Shown: piece after piece, positions 36,125 through 44,997 of the stretch | Layout of the letters: every line of letters begins with the position of its first letter | How positions within the stretch are numbered: the stretch's first letter is position 1 | Assembly: GCA_964546565.1 (NCBI GenBank) | Contig: CAZJKC010000001.1 | Span: forward strand, 46,095-110,094 | Source of the DNA: CAG-826 sp964546565 | GTDB lineage: Bacteria; Bacillota_I; Bacilli_A; RFN20; CAG-826 | Reading direction: 5' to 3' | Length of the DNA: 64,000 nucleotides | Translations under genes and position numbers: made by a program | Notes under the pieces: generated by a model | What the model saw: only the letters and a program-made list of their open reading frames with translations | Told to the model about the DNA's origin: nothing | Databases searched by the model: none

Positions 36125-37789
36125 TTAATCTTCATCTTCAAACATATCGCCATAATTATCTTTGAAATAATCATAGATATCTTCATCATGGAAGACAATG
36201 TTTGCAGCTTTGAGATAATAAATAGTAGCTTCGCTTTCATTGGTTGTCTTAGTTCCTAACATCTTGGCAACTTCATGAGCATTCAAGCGACGAGCAATTG
36301 TTTCTTCCTCAATTAAGGTTTCTAATTCGGCTTCTGAAGCAGAAGGATTGTTTTGTTTAACAATCTTTTCGACATTAGCTAAGCTTAATGAAGTAGAATT
36401 TAATGCATCTTCAACGATAACAATATAATATGTTTCGGAATCACGATCGTACATAATGACATCGCTAACAGATTCTTCATTTTGTGTACTAGCTGGTACT
36501 AAATAATTAATACCATTAATTTGACGAATATAACCACGTAATTCTTCACCAGTATTGTTCTTAAGAGCTTGGAAATCATTCGAGGTTCTTAAATCAAATA
36601 AACGGCTACGAATATCATCTGGTAAATCGGTCAATCCACCATTTTTGATGTACCAACCTTCCGTAACTAATTCTTTTTGTGCTAATTCAATATCTTTCTT
36701 TTCTTTACCAACTTCAGGTAAATAAGTATAGCTTCCGGTATATGATGATTCTAATGTGGAATCAACAATATCACTTGGAAGAGCAATAGAATTGCCATCA
36801 GAATCTTTCTTGTATGTGTTATTAACATCATCCCATTCAACAACTTTTTTGAATTCATCTTCGATGTTATCAGCTAAAGTACGTAAACCATATTGAGAAA
36901 TAATATTCTTTAATTCTGTTGAGAGTTCACCATCACTATTAGAATAGTCAACGCCTTTCCATAATTTTGCTAAGTTATTTAAATCAACTTCACCATGTGA
37001 ATTAGTAATATAATAATCAACAAAGGCATCAATTGTTTTCTTAGCAGCATCTGGGTGCGATGAATCTTTTTGAATAGCAATGTAGCTAACCTTACGAGAA
37101 TAAGCACGTCCTAACGAAGAATAGGATTCTGTTTCAAGATAACGAGCAGTTAATAATTGGGTATATACTTCGCGTTTTAATACACGATCTTTATAATCCT
37201 TATAATTATAGTGAAGAATATCTGTTGGTTGAACAACGCCACCATCTTCAGTGCCATCGCCACCACCTAAATAACCATTTTCTAAAGCGTTAGCCTTGGT
37301 TTCAGGAGTGAAAACAACTTCACCTTGATTGTAACCGACATCATTTCCAGCAGCATCTTTGCGTGGAGTGATATCATATAATTCACTTGTTAAAGCAGTA
37401 ACTAATTTCATTTCATCAAAACGATCATCAGTTAAATATGAAGAAGATGTAATATAGTCATATAATTTTTCATTAACTAATTTATTAACTTCCGCATCAA
37501 ACGCTTCTTTACTAGCGAAAATTGCATCTTCACCTGTATAATATTTTTCTAATTCTTTAGAAGCAATTTTATACATCACATCATTGAAGACCACGGAATT
37601 AATCGCGCCATCTTCGATTAAGCCATCATAAACAACACCATAATTATTATTGTCTAATTCTACATTTTCACCAACATTAACAAGAGCGTCATCTTTATTT
37701 GAGGGCTCAGCAACAATTGTATCACATGATGCTAGAGCGAAAAGCATCATAGCAGCACCAAATAATTTCATCTTATTATTTTTCAACAT
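36125..37789 (-). CDS. Large secreted lipoprotein, partner of the PrsA-like protein
   Basis: The 554-residue product has a lipoprotein signal peptide with lipobox ALASC. The mature part is acidic; the segment after residue 30 (NNYGVVYDGLIEDGAINSVV, then a helix and VNEKLYDYITSSSYL) resembles SurA/PrsA N-terminal chaperone helices, but I see no parvulin core. It may be a chaperone paralogue that lost the isomerase domain. The ATG at 37789 follows AGGAGG by 8 bases and overlaps the end of the upstream gene by 14 bases, so the two are cotranslated. Confidence 0.85.
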   Translation of the reverse strand: MLKNNKMKLFGAAMMLFALASCDTIVAEPSNKDDALVNVGENVELDNNNYGVVYDGLIEDGAINSVVFNDVMYKIASKELEKYYTGEDAIFASKEAFDAEVNKLVNEKLYDYITSSSYLTDDRFDEMKLVTALTSELYDITPRKDAAGNDVGYNQGEVVFTPETKANALENGYLGGGDGTEDGGVVQPTDILHYNYKDYKDRVLKREVYTQLLTARYLETESYSSLGRAYSRKVSYIAIQKDSSHPDAAKKTIDAFVDYYITNSHGEVDLNNLAKLWKGVDYSNSDGELSTELKNIISQYGLRTLADNIEDEFKKVVEWDDVNNTYKKDSDGNSIALPSDIVDSTLESSYTGSYTYLPEVGKEKKDIELAQKELVTEGWYIKNGGLTDLPDDIRSRLFDLRTSNDFQALKNNTGEELRGYIRQINGINYLVPASTQNEESVSDVIMYDRDSETYYIVIVEDALNSTSLSLANVEKIVKQNNPSASEAELETLIEEETIARRLNAHEVAKMLGTKTTNESEATIYYLKAANIVFHDEDIYDYFKDNYGDMFEDED

Positions 37790-39611
37790 AGCAGCTACCT
37801 CCTGTGGTGGCATTAATTTCACCATCTAAGAAACGTTGAGCACAAACTAATGGAATACGACGATCACTATAGTAATCTTGTAATTCAAGTAATTTGATAT
37901 AACTATCCCAAGCTTCAGCATTTGAATAAATGGATGTACTCTTATTTTCAGCACGTGTTGCAACAATATAATCAACTAATTGTTTTTGTAATTTAGCATC
38001 AGAAATGGTGACAATAGGAATAGCATTTCCATCTTTATCAACTGGTGTAATGGCATTCCCTGATTTATCAACAGCAATACCTAAATAATATTCGAAAATA
38101 CGAGCATCAAGCATGGTATCAAAGTTCTTAACTTCATTTTCAATTGAAGTTGAACGTTCAGTATATGTCTTAGTATTTGTTGATTTAATAGCTGTAACAT
38201 AAGTTGAGCCAATCAAGCTTTCTTGACCATCTTTGGTTAATTGTGATGGAGTACGTTTATCATAATATGTTGCTAATTCATCATGAGTTGATCCGATTGC
38301 GGATTTTTCAACAACCATGAAGTGCACACCTTGATATGATGAGCCCGCTCTTGTAACAAGAATTGGCTTTGTCGCATCACCATCAGCGCATAACACATTT
38401 GTGCCAAATGCTTCAACATAAACAAAGTTTCCAACAGCTTTTTCATTAGTAATAACGTTAATACCGTGGTCGTTAAAGTAATAGTTGAAGTAAATATTAC
38501 GTGGATAATAATCAGCATCACCATCGTTGATTTGCTTCTTAGTGATTGGATCAACTGTAACATCAGCCACATCTTCTAATTTTTGTGTAATTTCAAATGG
38601 AATATAGCCAATACCATTAACACGACGTTCTTCAGTACCATCAGCGGTCGGAACTTCGACTCCACCAACATAATTTGACTTCGTAACGATTGTTTCATGA
38701 CGTGCTGACCATTTTGTTTGAGCACTTGCTGGTATTGCGTAAGTATTCTTTTGTAATTGAATACCGAATTCATCAGATGAATCATTGCTTGTTAATAAAC
38801 TGCCACGTCCATCGGCATTCTTTTGAGCAAATAATGCTTCATAAGCATAAATACCCAATTTAAATTCATTAACAAATGATGTAGCGGTAGTCATGACATC
38901 TAAATTACCATAAAGAGCCGCGGAACCAGAATCATCAGAAGCGTCAAATGCGACCTCACCAAATGTTTCTTTGGTAGCTTTTTCTGAACCATCTTTATTA
39001 ACATTACCTATACGACGAACAACAGCCGCTAAAGCCATTGCTTCATTTTGAGAAATTGTTCCGTTATAAAGAGTTCCAGATGCCGCACTAACATTAACTA
39101 AAATATGGCGGACATGATATGGAAGCATTTCATCGAGATAATCGCTTAATAATGAATTGGTATTCAAATCATAGTATTCATCTTCAAGATAATCTTGAAG
39201 TTCTTCAAGTTTGAATTTTTCTTTCAATTCATCAAGATCCTCGACACCGTTGCTTTCCAATAATGAATCTAATTCGGTTTTATACTTTGTTCCATTGGTA
39301 GATGCATTATCACGGGCTTCTTCTTTAATTTTTTCGATGCGATTAGACACCGTTCTTTCTAATTCGGTTGATTCAGCGTAACTACGAGTGGCATTACGAA
39401 CCAAAAGTTCGCTTATGGCTTTATAGTAAGCTGCTACACCTGTTGCGTTTGAGGTTGAGAATTGACCAAATAAATCTTCGGTAGTATATTGCTCACCATC
39501 AATTGTCAACACTACTCCGTTTTCTTTTGTAAGATGTTCATTGCCGCATGAAGCTAATGCGACTGTTGAGAAACAGGATACGAGAGCTATTGCAAGTAGT
39601 TTCTTTTTCAT
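37776..39611 (-). CDS. PrsA/SurA-like parvulin foldase lipoprotein
   Basis: Probably a peptidyl-prolyl isomerase that folds secreted proteins on the outer membrane face. The 611-residue product has lipobox ALASC, an N-terminal helical chaperone part, then a parvulin-type core: YHVRHILVNV near residue 180, SDDSGSAALYGNLDVM with VNEF, and a closing YQGVHFMVVEKS strand near residue 450. It is about twice the length of B. subtilis PrsA because of insertions in and after the core. The ATG at 39611 has ribosome site AAGGAGG. It forms a two-gene operon with the lipoprotein downstream. Confidence 0.82.
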   Translation of the reverse strand: MKKKLLAIALVSCFSTVALASCGNEHLTKENGVVLTIDGEQYTTEDLFGQFSTSNATGVAAYYKAISELLVRNATRSYAESTELERTVSNRIEKIKEEARDNASTNGTKYKTELDSLLESNGVEDLDELKEKFKLEELQDYLEDEYYDLNTNSLLSDYLDEMLPYHVRHILVNVSAASGTLYNGTISQNEAMALAAVVRRIGNVNKDGSEKATKETFGEVAFDASDDSGSAALYGNLDVMTTATSFVNEFKLGIYAYEALFAQKNADGRGSLLTSNDSSDEFGIQLQKNTYAIPASAQTKWSARHETIVTKSNYVGGVEVPTADGTEERRVNGIGYIPFEITQKLEDVADVTVDPITKKQINDGDADYYPRNIYFNYYFNDHGINVITNEKAVGNFVYVEAFGTNVLCADGDATKPILVTRAGSSYQGVHFMVVEKSAIGSTHDELATYYDKRTPSQLTKDGQESLIGSTYVTAIKSTNTKTYTERSTSIENEVKNFDTMLDARIFEYYLGIAVDKSGNAITPVDKDGNAIPIVTISDAKLQKQLVDYIVATRAENKSTSIYSNAEAWDSYIKLLELQDYYSDRRIPLVCAQRFLDGEINATTGGSCYVEK

Positions 39612-39785
39612 ATACAGCTTTTTCCTCCTTATATAAAAATATAGCATAGTTATTTTATCTAATATTTACCTCTATTTCAAGAAAAATTTATATTTTTATA
39701 CGCCTTCACTCTTCAAAATTTCAAAACAAGCATTTTATGTATGGTTTAACTTGGGCTCACGATAAAAAAATAATCTATTCTAATG

Positions 39786-39812
39786 ACCATTCTATCTATT
39801 GTGCATAACATA
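39786..39812 (+). promoter_or_regulatory. Candidate sigma-K promoter for mini-protein genes
   Basis: AC (39786-39787), 16 bases, CATAACATA (39804-39812): a full match to AC-N16-CATANNNTA. Distance to the start at 39836 gives a short leader. Confidence 0.6.
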
Positions 39813-39835
39813 TCATGAATACAGGAGGAATTGAT

Positions 39836-39943
39836 ATGAACACAAATACACAGAATGGCGGATGTTGTTGGGCCTTCATTCTTGTTCTCTTTATTCTCAT
39901 CGCCATAATAGGCTGCGGCTGTGGCTGTGGCGGCATGTTCTAG
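39836..39943 (+). CDS. YjcZ/SscA-like mini-protein with Cys-Gly tail
   Basis: A 35-residue protein: polar head with GGCC, a hydrophobic run (AFILVLFILIAIIG), then a tail of alternating Cys and Gly ending GGMF. The WAFILVLFILIAIIG core is the hallmark of the YjcZ/SscA family of small spore proteins, which help coat assembly in B. subtilis. It has a perfect ribosome site AGGAGG and a full-match sigma-K promoter upstream. The Cys-rich tail is unusual and may allow disulfide cross-linking in the coat. Confidence 0.8.
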   Translation: MNTNTQNGGCCWAFILVLFILIAIIGCGCGCGGMF

Positions 39944-39973
39944 ACGTCGAGAAGATTAAAGGAGGTGAAGAAA

Positions 39974-40063
39974 ATGGGAAATAACTATTTTGCTATTATT
40001 TTAGTTCTATTTATTTTATTAGTTATCATCGGCTGTGGTGGTTGGTTCGGCTGCGGTTGCTAA
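39974..40063 (+). CDS. Second YjcZ/SscA-like mini-protein with Cys-Gly tail
   Basis: A 29-residue paralogue of the preceding gene: short polar head MGNNY, hydrophobic core FAIILVLFILLVIIG, then a Cys/Gly/Trp tail ending GCGC. Ribosome site GGAGGTG. It lies 30 bases downstream of the first copy and shares its transcript, ending at the terminator at 40086-40113. Probably a spore coat component made in the mother cell. Confidence 0.78.
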   Translation: MGNNYFAIILVLFILLVIIGCGGWFGCGC

Positions 40064-40085
40064 GTTTTATAAAAGTAAAGAGAGG

Positions 40086-40113
40086 GAGCAGAGTTCAATC
40101 TTTGCTCTTTTTT
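40086..40113 (+). terminator. Terminator of mini-protein operon
   Basis: GAGCAGAG/CTTTGCTC stem (one mismatch) followed by six T. Confidence 0.7.
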
Positions 40114-40290
40114 ATTTCAATAGATTTTAATGTTTATATAACATATTCTTTTACTTTATATATTTTATAGGCATGATAACGTTTTCATTTGTTATTTACA
40201 AAAATTAATTATCGTTTTATTTGTAGAGTTGCAACTTGTAGTGTAAAATAATACACGATGACACAAAGTTTGCAAAGGAGTGAAGTATCG

Positions 40291-41121
40291 ATGGCAACAT
40301 TAGTGATTGAAAATCTTCACGTGTTTGTTGAAGATAAAGAAATTTTAAAAGGGGTTAATCTTACCTTGAAAGAAAATGAGACATTAGCGTTACTTGGCCC
40401 TAATGGACATGGTAAATCAACATTATTATCTGTTATTATGGGGCATCCAAAGTATCGCGTTACAGAAGGACGCATTACTCTTGATGGGAAAGATGTTTTA
40501 AATATGAGCGTCGATGAAAGATCAAGAGCGGGCTTGTTTTTAGCATTGCAATATCCAAGTGAAGTCCCTGGCGTTGTCAATGCTGACTTTTTAAAAGCGG
40601 CAATTAATGTACGTCGCGAAAAGCCTGTTTCTCTTTTTCAATTTTATCGTGCTTTAGAATCCGCCTCAAAAGAGATGAAAATTCCTCTTGATATGGCTAA
40701 TCGTTCTTTAAACGAAGGCTTTTCTGGTGGTGAAAAAAAACGTAATGAAATACTCCAAATGATTTTATTAAAGCCTAGTTTTGCAATGCTTGATGAAATC
40801 GATTCTGGACTCGATGTCGATGCACTTCAAACCGTAGCGGACGCTATTGTGAAAATGAAAAATGAAACTAATATGAGCTTTTTAGTCGTCTCACATTATG
40901 CTCGTCTATATGATTTAATTCACCCCTCACGTGTAGCCGTTATGATTAATGGCCGCATCGCTGTTGAAGGTGGTCCAGAAATTATTAAAAAAATCGATGA
41001 AACTGGCTATGATTGGATTCGTCAAGAATTAGGAATAAAAATTGAAAAAGAAGACCAAGATATGAAAGAATTATCAATTGGAACATGTGCAACAAAGGAA
41101 GTCTTAAAAAGTGGAAAATAA
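40291..41121 (+). CDS. sufC: Fe-S cluster assembly ATPase SufC
   Basis: The ABC-type ATPase of the SUF system, working with SufB and SufD. The 276-residue protein has Walker A GPNGHGKST, the SufC Q-loop ALQYPSEVPGV, signature FSGGEKKRNEI and Walker B MLDEIDSGLD. The C-terminal end (about 25 residues beyond the core) is longer than usual. The ATG at 40291 follows AAAGGAG; it opens the sufCDSUB operon, in Bacillus order. Confidence 0.97.
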   Translation: MATLVIENLHVFVEDKEILKGVNLTLKENETLALLGPNGHGKSTLLSVIMGHPKYRVTEGRITLDGKDVLNMSVDERSRAGLFLALQYPSEVPGVVNADFLKAAINVRREKPVSLFQFYRALESASKEMKIPLDMANRSLNEGFSGGEKKRNEILQMILLKPSFAMLDEIDSGLDVDALQTVADAIVKMKNETNMSFLVVSHYARLYDLIHPSRVAVMINGRIAVEGGPEIIKKIDETGYDWIRQELGIKIEKEDQDMKELSIGTCATKEVLKSGK

Positions 41122-41935
41122 GTTGTTAAATCGCGAAATCATTTCTTTTCGTAATGGCGAGGTTTCTTTTAATAAAGATAATATATTATATGTTATTGAT
41201 TGGAATGAAGTTAATAATGAAAAAGAATATCGATTAATATTTGAGGAAAATACTAATATCCATTTACTTGAATATGGTAATCCTCCTAGTCAGGCTAAAT
41301 ATGATATTTCCAAAAATGCCAATGTTAATATCTCTATTGTTTCAATTAATAAATCTCTATCCTCTAATCGCCAGTTTGATACACATATGAATGCCATTTT
41401 GACAGTCGCTTTAGCGGACTTTAGTGAAGGACATCAAGAATCATCTTTCATGTTTGATATTTTAGAATCTGGTGTCTATTTACGTTTCCATTTAGCCGCT
41501 TTATCATCTTATGAAGATCGAAAAGAATTTGCTGTTTCATTTAATCATTTTGTCGGTGATACCTATGCCGAAATGAATAATTACGGAGTTTGTGAAGATC
41601 ATTCATCATTAACCTTTTCTGGAGTTGGCCATATTTATAAGGGAGCCAAACGTTCAAAAACACATCAAAATGCCAAAATAATGGTTTTTAGCCCCCATAG
41701 TCGAGCCTTAGCTAATCCAATTCTTAAAATAGATGAAAACGATGTCGAAGCCTCGCACGCTGCTGCTGTCGGAAAAGTTAATGATGAACATCTGTTCTAT
41801 TTAACCTCCCGCGGTTTAACTGAAGATGAAGCTAAACAATTAATTACATTTGGATATTTAAAACCTATCCTTCAATATTTTGACGAACAAGAAAGTCAAT
41901 TAATATCTGATTGTATTGAAAGAAGGTTGAAATAA
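41111..41935 (+). CDS. sufD: Fe-S cluster assembly protein SufD
   Basis: Scaffold partner of SufB. The 274-residue protein is shorter than B. subtilis SufD (about 437) because the N-terminal helical region is reduced, but the beta-helix core is clear: HHOME blocks KGAKRSKTHQNAKIMVFSP, DVEASHAAAVGKVNDEHLFY and LTSRGLTEDEAKQLITFGYL, the same end found in SufB. The GTG start lies 9 bases after AAGGAAG inside sufC (11-base overlap). Confidence 0.93.
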   Translation: MENKLLNREIISFRNGEVSFNKDNILYVIDWNEVNNEKEYRLIFEENTNIHLLEYGNPPSQAKYDISKNANVNISIVSINKSLSSNRQFDTHMNAILTVALADFSEGHQESSFMFDILESGVYLRFHLAALSSYEDRKEFAVSFNHFVGDTYAEMNNYGVCEDHSSLTFSGVGHIYKGAKRSKTHQNAKIMVFSPHSRALANPILKIDENDVEASHAAAVGKVNDEHLFYLTSRGLTEDEAKQLITFGYLKPILQYFDEQESQLISDCIERRLK

Positions 41936-43167
41936 TGTTCAACGTAGAATCAATTAGAAAGCAATTCCCTATGCTTGATGGCAAAAAAACAATGCAGAAC
42001 CACCCTCTAATATATTTAGATAACGCATCAACGACTTTTAAGCCACAATGTGTAATTAAAGCGATTGAAGAATATTATTGTCAATATTCAGTAAATTCAC
42101 ATCGTGGAGATTATGATTTGGCACATCAAGTTGATACTCTTTATGAAGAGGCTCGTCATACCGTAGCAAAGTTTATCAACGCTAAAAGTGAAGAAATTGT
42201 TTTCACATCGGGAACTTCCATGTCCATTAATATGATAGCCTATGGCTATGGAATAAAACATCTCAATAAAGATGATGAAGTATTATTAACACAAGCAGAA
42301 CATGCTTCAAATGTTTTGCCGTGGTTTAAAGTATCAGAAATAACCGGTTGCAAAATCGGCTACATTCCTTTAGATGAAGAAGGAAGATTAACTATCGAGA
42401 ACCTTCAAAAGACCATTACTTCTAAAACAAAGATTATCGCTATTGCGCAAGTCACAAATGTTTTAGGATATGAAGTTGATATTAAAGCTATATGCCAATA
42501 CGCTCATCAACATCATATTATCGTCGTGGTTGATGGCGCTCAAAGTGTGCCCCATAAAAAAATAGACGTACAAGATTTGGACTGTGATTTTTTAGCTTTC
42601 TCCGGGCATAAAATGTGTGGACCAACCGGTATCGGTGTTCTTTACGGCAAGTTTTCTTTATTAAAAGATATGGATCCTCTAATGTCAGGAGGGGGAATGA
42701 ATGCCCGTTTTGATATGTGTGGAGAAGTATCCTTATTACTTCCGCCACATAAATTTGAAGCTGGTACCCAAAATCTTGCCGGAGCATTAGGCTTAAAATC
42801 GGCAATCGAATTTTTAACTGAAATCGGTTTAGAAAATATCGAGGCATATGAAAAAGAATTACGAAAATACGCTATCGAAAAACTTTCCGAAATTAAAGAA
42901 ATTACTATTTATAACAAGAATGCTGAAAGTGGAATTATAACTTTTAATTATCAAGGTGTTTTTGCCCAAGATATGGCAACCTATTTGAATTCCAAAGGAA
43001 TTTGTGTTCGTTCAGGACAACATTGTGCGAAAATCTTAATGGATTATTTACATTGTCATGCCACTGTCAGAGCTAGTATTTATTTTTATAACACAAAAGA
43101 AGAAATTGACGCTTTTGTAGAAGCGTGCAAGAATGGAGGCGACTTTTTAGATGCCTATTTCAATTAA
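41935..43167 (+). CDS. sufS: Cysteine desulfurase SufS
   Basis: PLP enzyme that takes sulfur from cysteine and hands it to SufU. The 410-residue protein has the PLP lysine Lys226 in SGHKMCGPTGIG and the persulfide Cys364 in RSGQHCAK, with VDGAQS and SVNSHRG upstream. Its ATG overlaps the sufD stop (TAATG). Confidence 0.97.
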   Translation: MFNVESIRKQFPMLDGKKTMQNHPLIYLDNASTTFKPQCVIKAIEEYYCQYSVNSHRGDYDLAHQVDTLYEEARHTVAKFINAKSEEIVFTSGTSMSINMIAYGYGIKHLNKDDEVLLTQAEHASNVLPWFKVSEITGCKIGYIPLDEEGRLTIENLQKTITSKTKIIAIAQVTNVLGYEVDIKAICQYAHQHHIIVVVDGAQSVPHKKIDVQDLDCDFLAFSGHKMCGPTGIGVLYGKFSLLKDMDPLMSGGGMNARFDMCGEVSLLLPPHKFEAGTQNLAGALGLKSAIEFLTEIGLENIEAYEKELRKYAIEKLSEIKEITIYNKNAESGIITFNYQGVFAQDMATYLNSKGICVRSGQHCAKILMDYLHCHATVRASIYFYNTKEEIDAFVEACKNGGDFLDAYFN

Positions 43168-43591
43168 CAATCAAATGATGCGCCAAATTATTATGGACCA
43201 TTATGAACATCCGCATAATAAACGCGTCCCCGAAGATGAGAGTCAATATACAAAAATACATATGGATTCAACATCTTGTATTGATGATATTTACGTATAT
43301 TTATTAATCAATAATGATGTCATTGAAGATGTTTGTTTTGATGGTATAGCGTGTACTATTGCTACTGCCTCAACATCGATTATGACCGATTTAGTTATGG
43401 GAAAAACAAAGGAAGAAGCTTTTTATATCATCGAGCAATATCTTCATATGATTCATGAAGACGATTTTGATGATAGCGTTTTAGACGAGGCTATTGTCTT
43501 TATTAACACATCAAAACAAGCCTCAAGAATTAAATGCGCCACTATTGGGTGGAACGGATTATCAAAATTATTGAAGGGGGAGAAAGAATAA
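43151..43591 (+). CDS. sufU: Zinc-dependent sulfurtransferase SufU
   Basis: Accepts persulfide sulfur from SufS for cluster building. The 146-residue protein keeps the zinc ligands Cys43 and Asp45 (TSCIDD), Cys in GIACTIATAS and Cys in RIKCATIGW. The usual CGD motif is CID here. It begins inside sufS (17-base overlap) with GGAGG upstream, and its stop overlaps the sufB start (TAATG). Confidence 0.94.
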   Translation: MPISINNQMMRQIIMDHYEHPHNKRVPEDESQYTKIHMDSTSCIDDIYVYLLINNDVIEDVCFDGIACTIATASTSIMTDLVMGKTKEEAFYIIEQYLHMIHEDDFDDSVLDEAIVFINTSKQASRIKCATIGWNGLSKLLKGEKE

Positions 43592-44997
43592 TGACAAAAA
43601 AAGTAAAAGATGCACTCCCAAATGAAGATTATAAATATGGTTTTAAAAATGATGATGTATCAATTTTAAAAACCGATAAAGGCTTAAACGAAGAAATTGT
43701 ACGTGCCATTTCACGATATAAAAAAGAGCCAGAATGGATGCTTGAATTCCGTTTAAAAGCTTATCGAGCTTTCAAAGAAATGCCTATGCCTTCTTTTGGC
43801 CCTGAACTTTCATTTTTAGATTTTGACTCCTACACTTATTTTATAAGACCAAGTGAACGTGTTGAAAGTGATTGGGATGAAGTCCCTGAGACCATCAAGA
43901 ATACTTTTGAAAAATTAGGCATTCCTGAAGCCGAGCAAAAGTATTTAGCCGGTATATCGACGCAATATGAAAGTGAAGTCGTTTATCATAATATGCTAAA
44001 AGAAGTTCAAGATAAAGGCGTTATTTTTCTTGACACTGATTCAGCCTTAAAAGCATGTCCTGAATTATTTAAAAAATATTTCAATAGCGTCGTCGATTAT
44101 CGTGACAATAAATTCTCCGCTTTAAATGGTGCGGTATGGTCTGGCGGTTCCTTTATTTATGTTCCCAAAGGCGTTCACCTAGAAAAGCCTCTCCAATCAT
44201 ATTTCCGCATCAACAATGAAAAAAGTGGTCAATTCGAAAGAACACTTATCATTGTCGATGAAGGTGCCGATGTCCACTATGTCGAAGGGTGTACGGCTCC
44301 AACATATTCAAAAGAATCATTGCACGCTGCCGTTGTAGAAATAGTGGTATTAAAAGGGGGGAAATGTCGTTATTCAACAGTTCAAAACTGGTCTAATAAT
44401 ATTGTTAATTTAGTAACAAAAAGAGCTGTTTGCTTTGAAGATGCGCAAATGGAATGGATTGATGGAAACATCGGATCACAAGTCAATATGAAATATCCAG
44501 CTTGTGTTTTAAAAGGCCGTGGCGCTCGCGGAACATGTATTTCCGTCGCCGTTGCTGGAAGTGGTCAATATCAAGATGCGGGAGCAAAAATGATTCATCT
44601 TGCCCCTGATACATATTCAACTATTATTTCTAAATCAATCGTTCGTAATGGGGGCGTTGCTAATTACCGTGGTAAAGTCTTTCATAGCAAAGACGCTAGC
44701 GGAAGTCGAAGTCATGTTGAATGCGATACCTTGATTCTCGATGACATATCACGTAGCGATACGATACCTACTAATGTTATTCAAAATAACGATTCTTATA
44801 TTGAACACGAAGCTACCGTTTCAAGAATATCTGACGAACAATTATTTTACCTGATGTCCCGTGGCATAAGTGAAAAAGACGCTACCCAAATGATTATTAT
44901 GGGATTCATCGAGCCCTTCTCTCGCGAATTACCAATGGAATATGCTGTCGAGCTCAATCAATTGATTAAAATGGATATGGAAGGCAGTGTCGGTTAA
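43591..44997 (+). CDS. sufB: Fe-S cluster assembly protein SufB
   Basis: Core scaffold of the SUF system. The 468-residue protein has normal length and conserved blocks WSGGSFIYVPKGV, EGCTAP, NWSNNIVNLVTKRA, IDGNIGSQVNMKYPA and the C-terminal EATVSRISDEQLFYLMSRGI. The ATG at 43591 is set by the TAATG overlap with sufU and the GGGGGAG ribosome site; a frame upstream is open but lies in sufU. Confidence 0.98.
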   Translation: MTKKVKDALPNEDYKYGFKNDDVSILKTDKGLNEEIVRAISRYKKEPEWMLEFRLKAYRAFKEMPMPSFGPELSFLDFDSYTYFIRPSERVESDWDEVPETIKNTFEKLGIPEAEQKYLAGISTQYESEVVYHNMLKEVQDKGVIFLDTDSALKACPELFKKYFNSVVDYRDNKFSALNGAVWSGGSFIYVPKGVHLEKPLQSYFRINNEKSGQFERTLIIVDEGADVHYVEGCTAPTYSKESLHAAVVEIVVLKGGKCRYSTVQNWSNNIVNLVTKRAVCFEDAQMEWIDGNIGSQVNMKYPACVLKGRGARGTCISVAVAGSGQYQDAGAKMIHLAPDTYSTIISKSIVRNGGVANYRGKVFHSKDASGSRSHVECDTLILDDISRSDTIPTNVIQNNDSYIEHEATVSRISDEQLFYLMSRGISEKDATQMIIMGFIEPFSRELPMEYAVELNQLIKMDMEGSVG

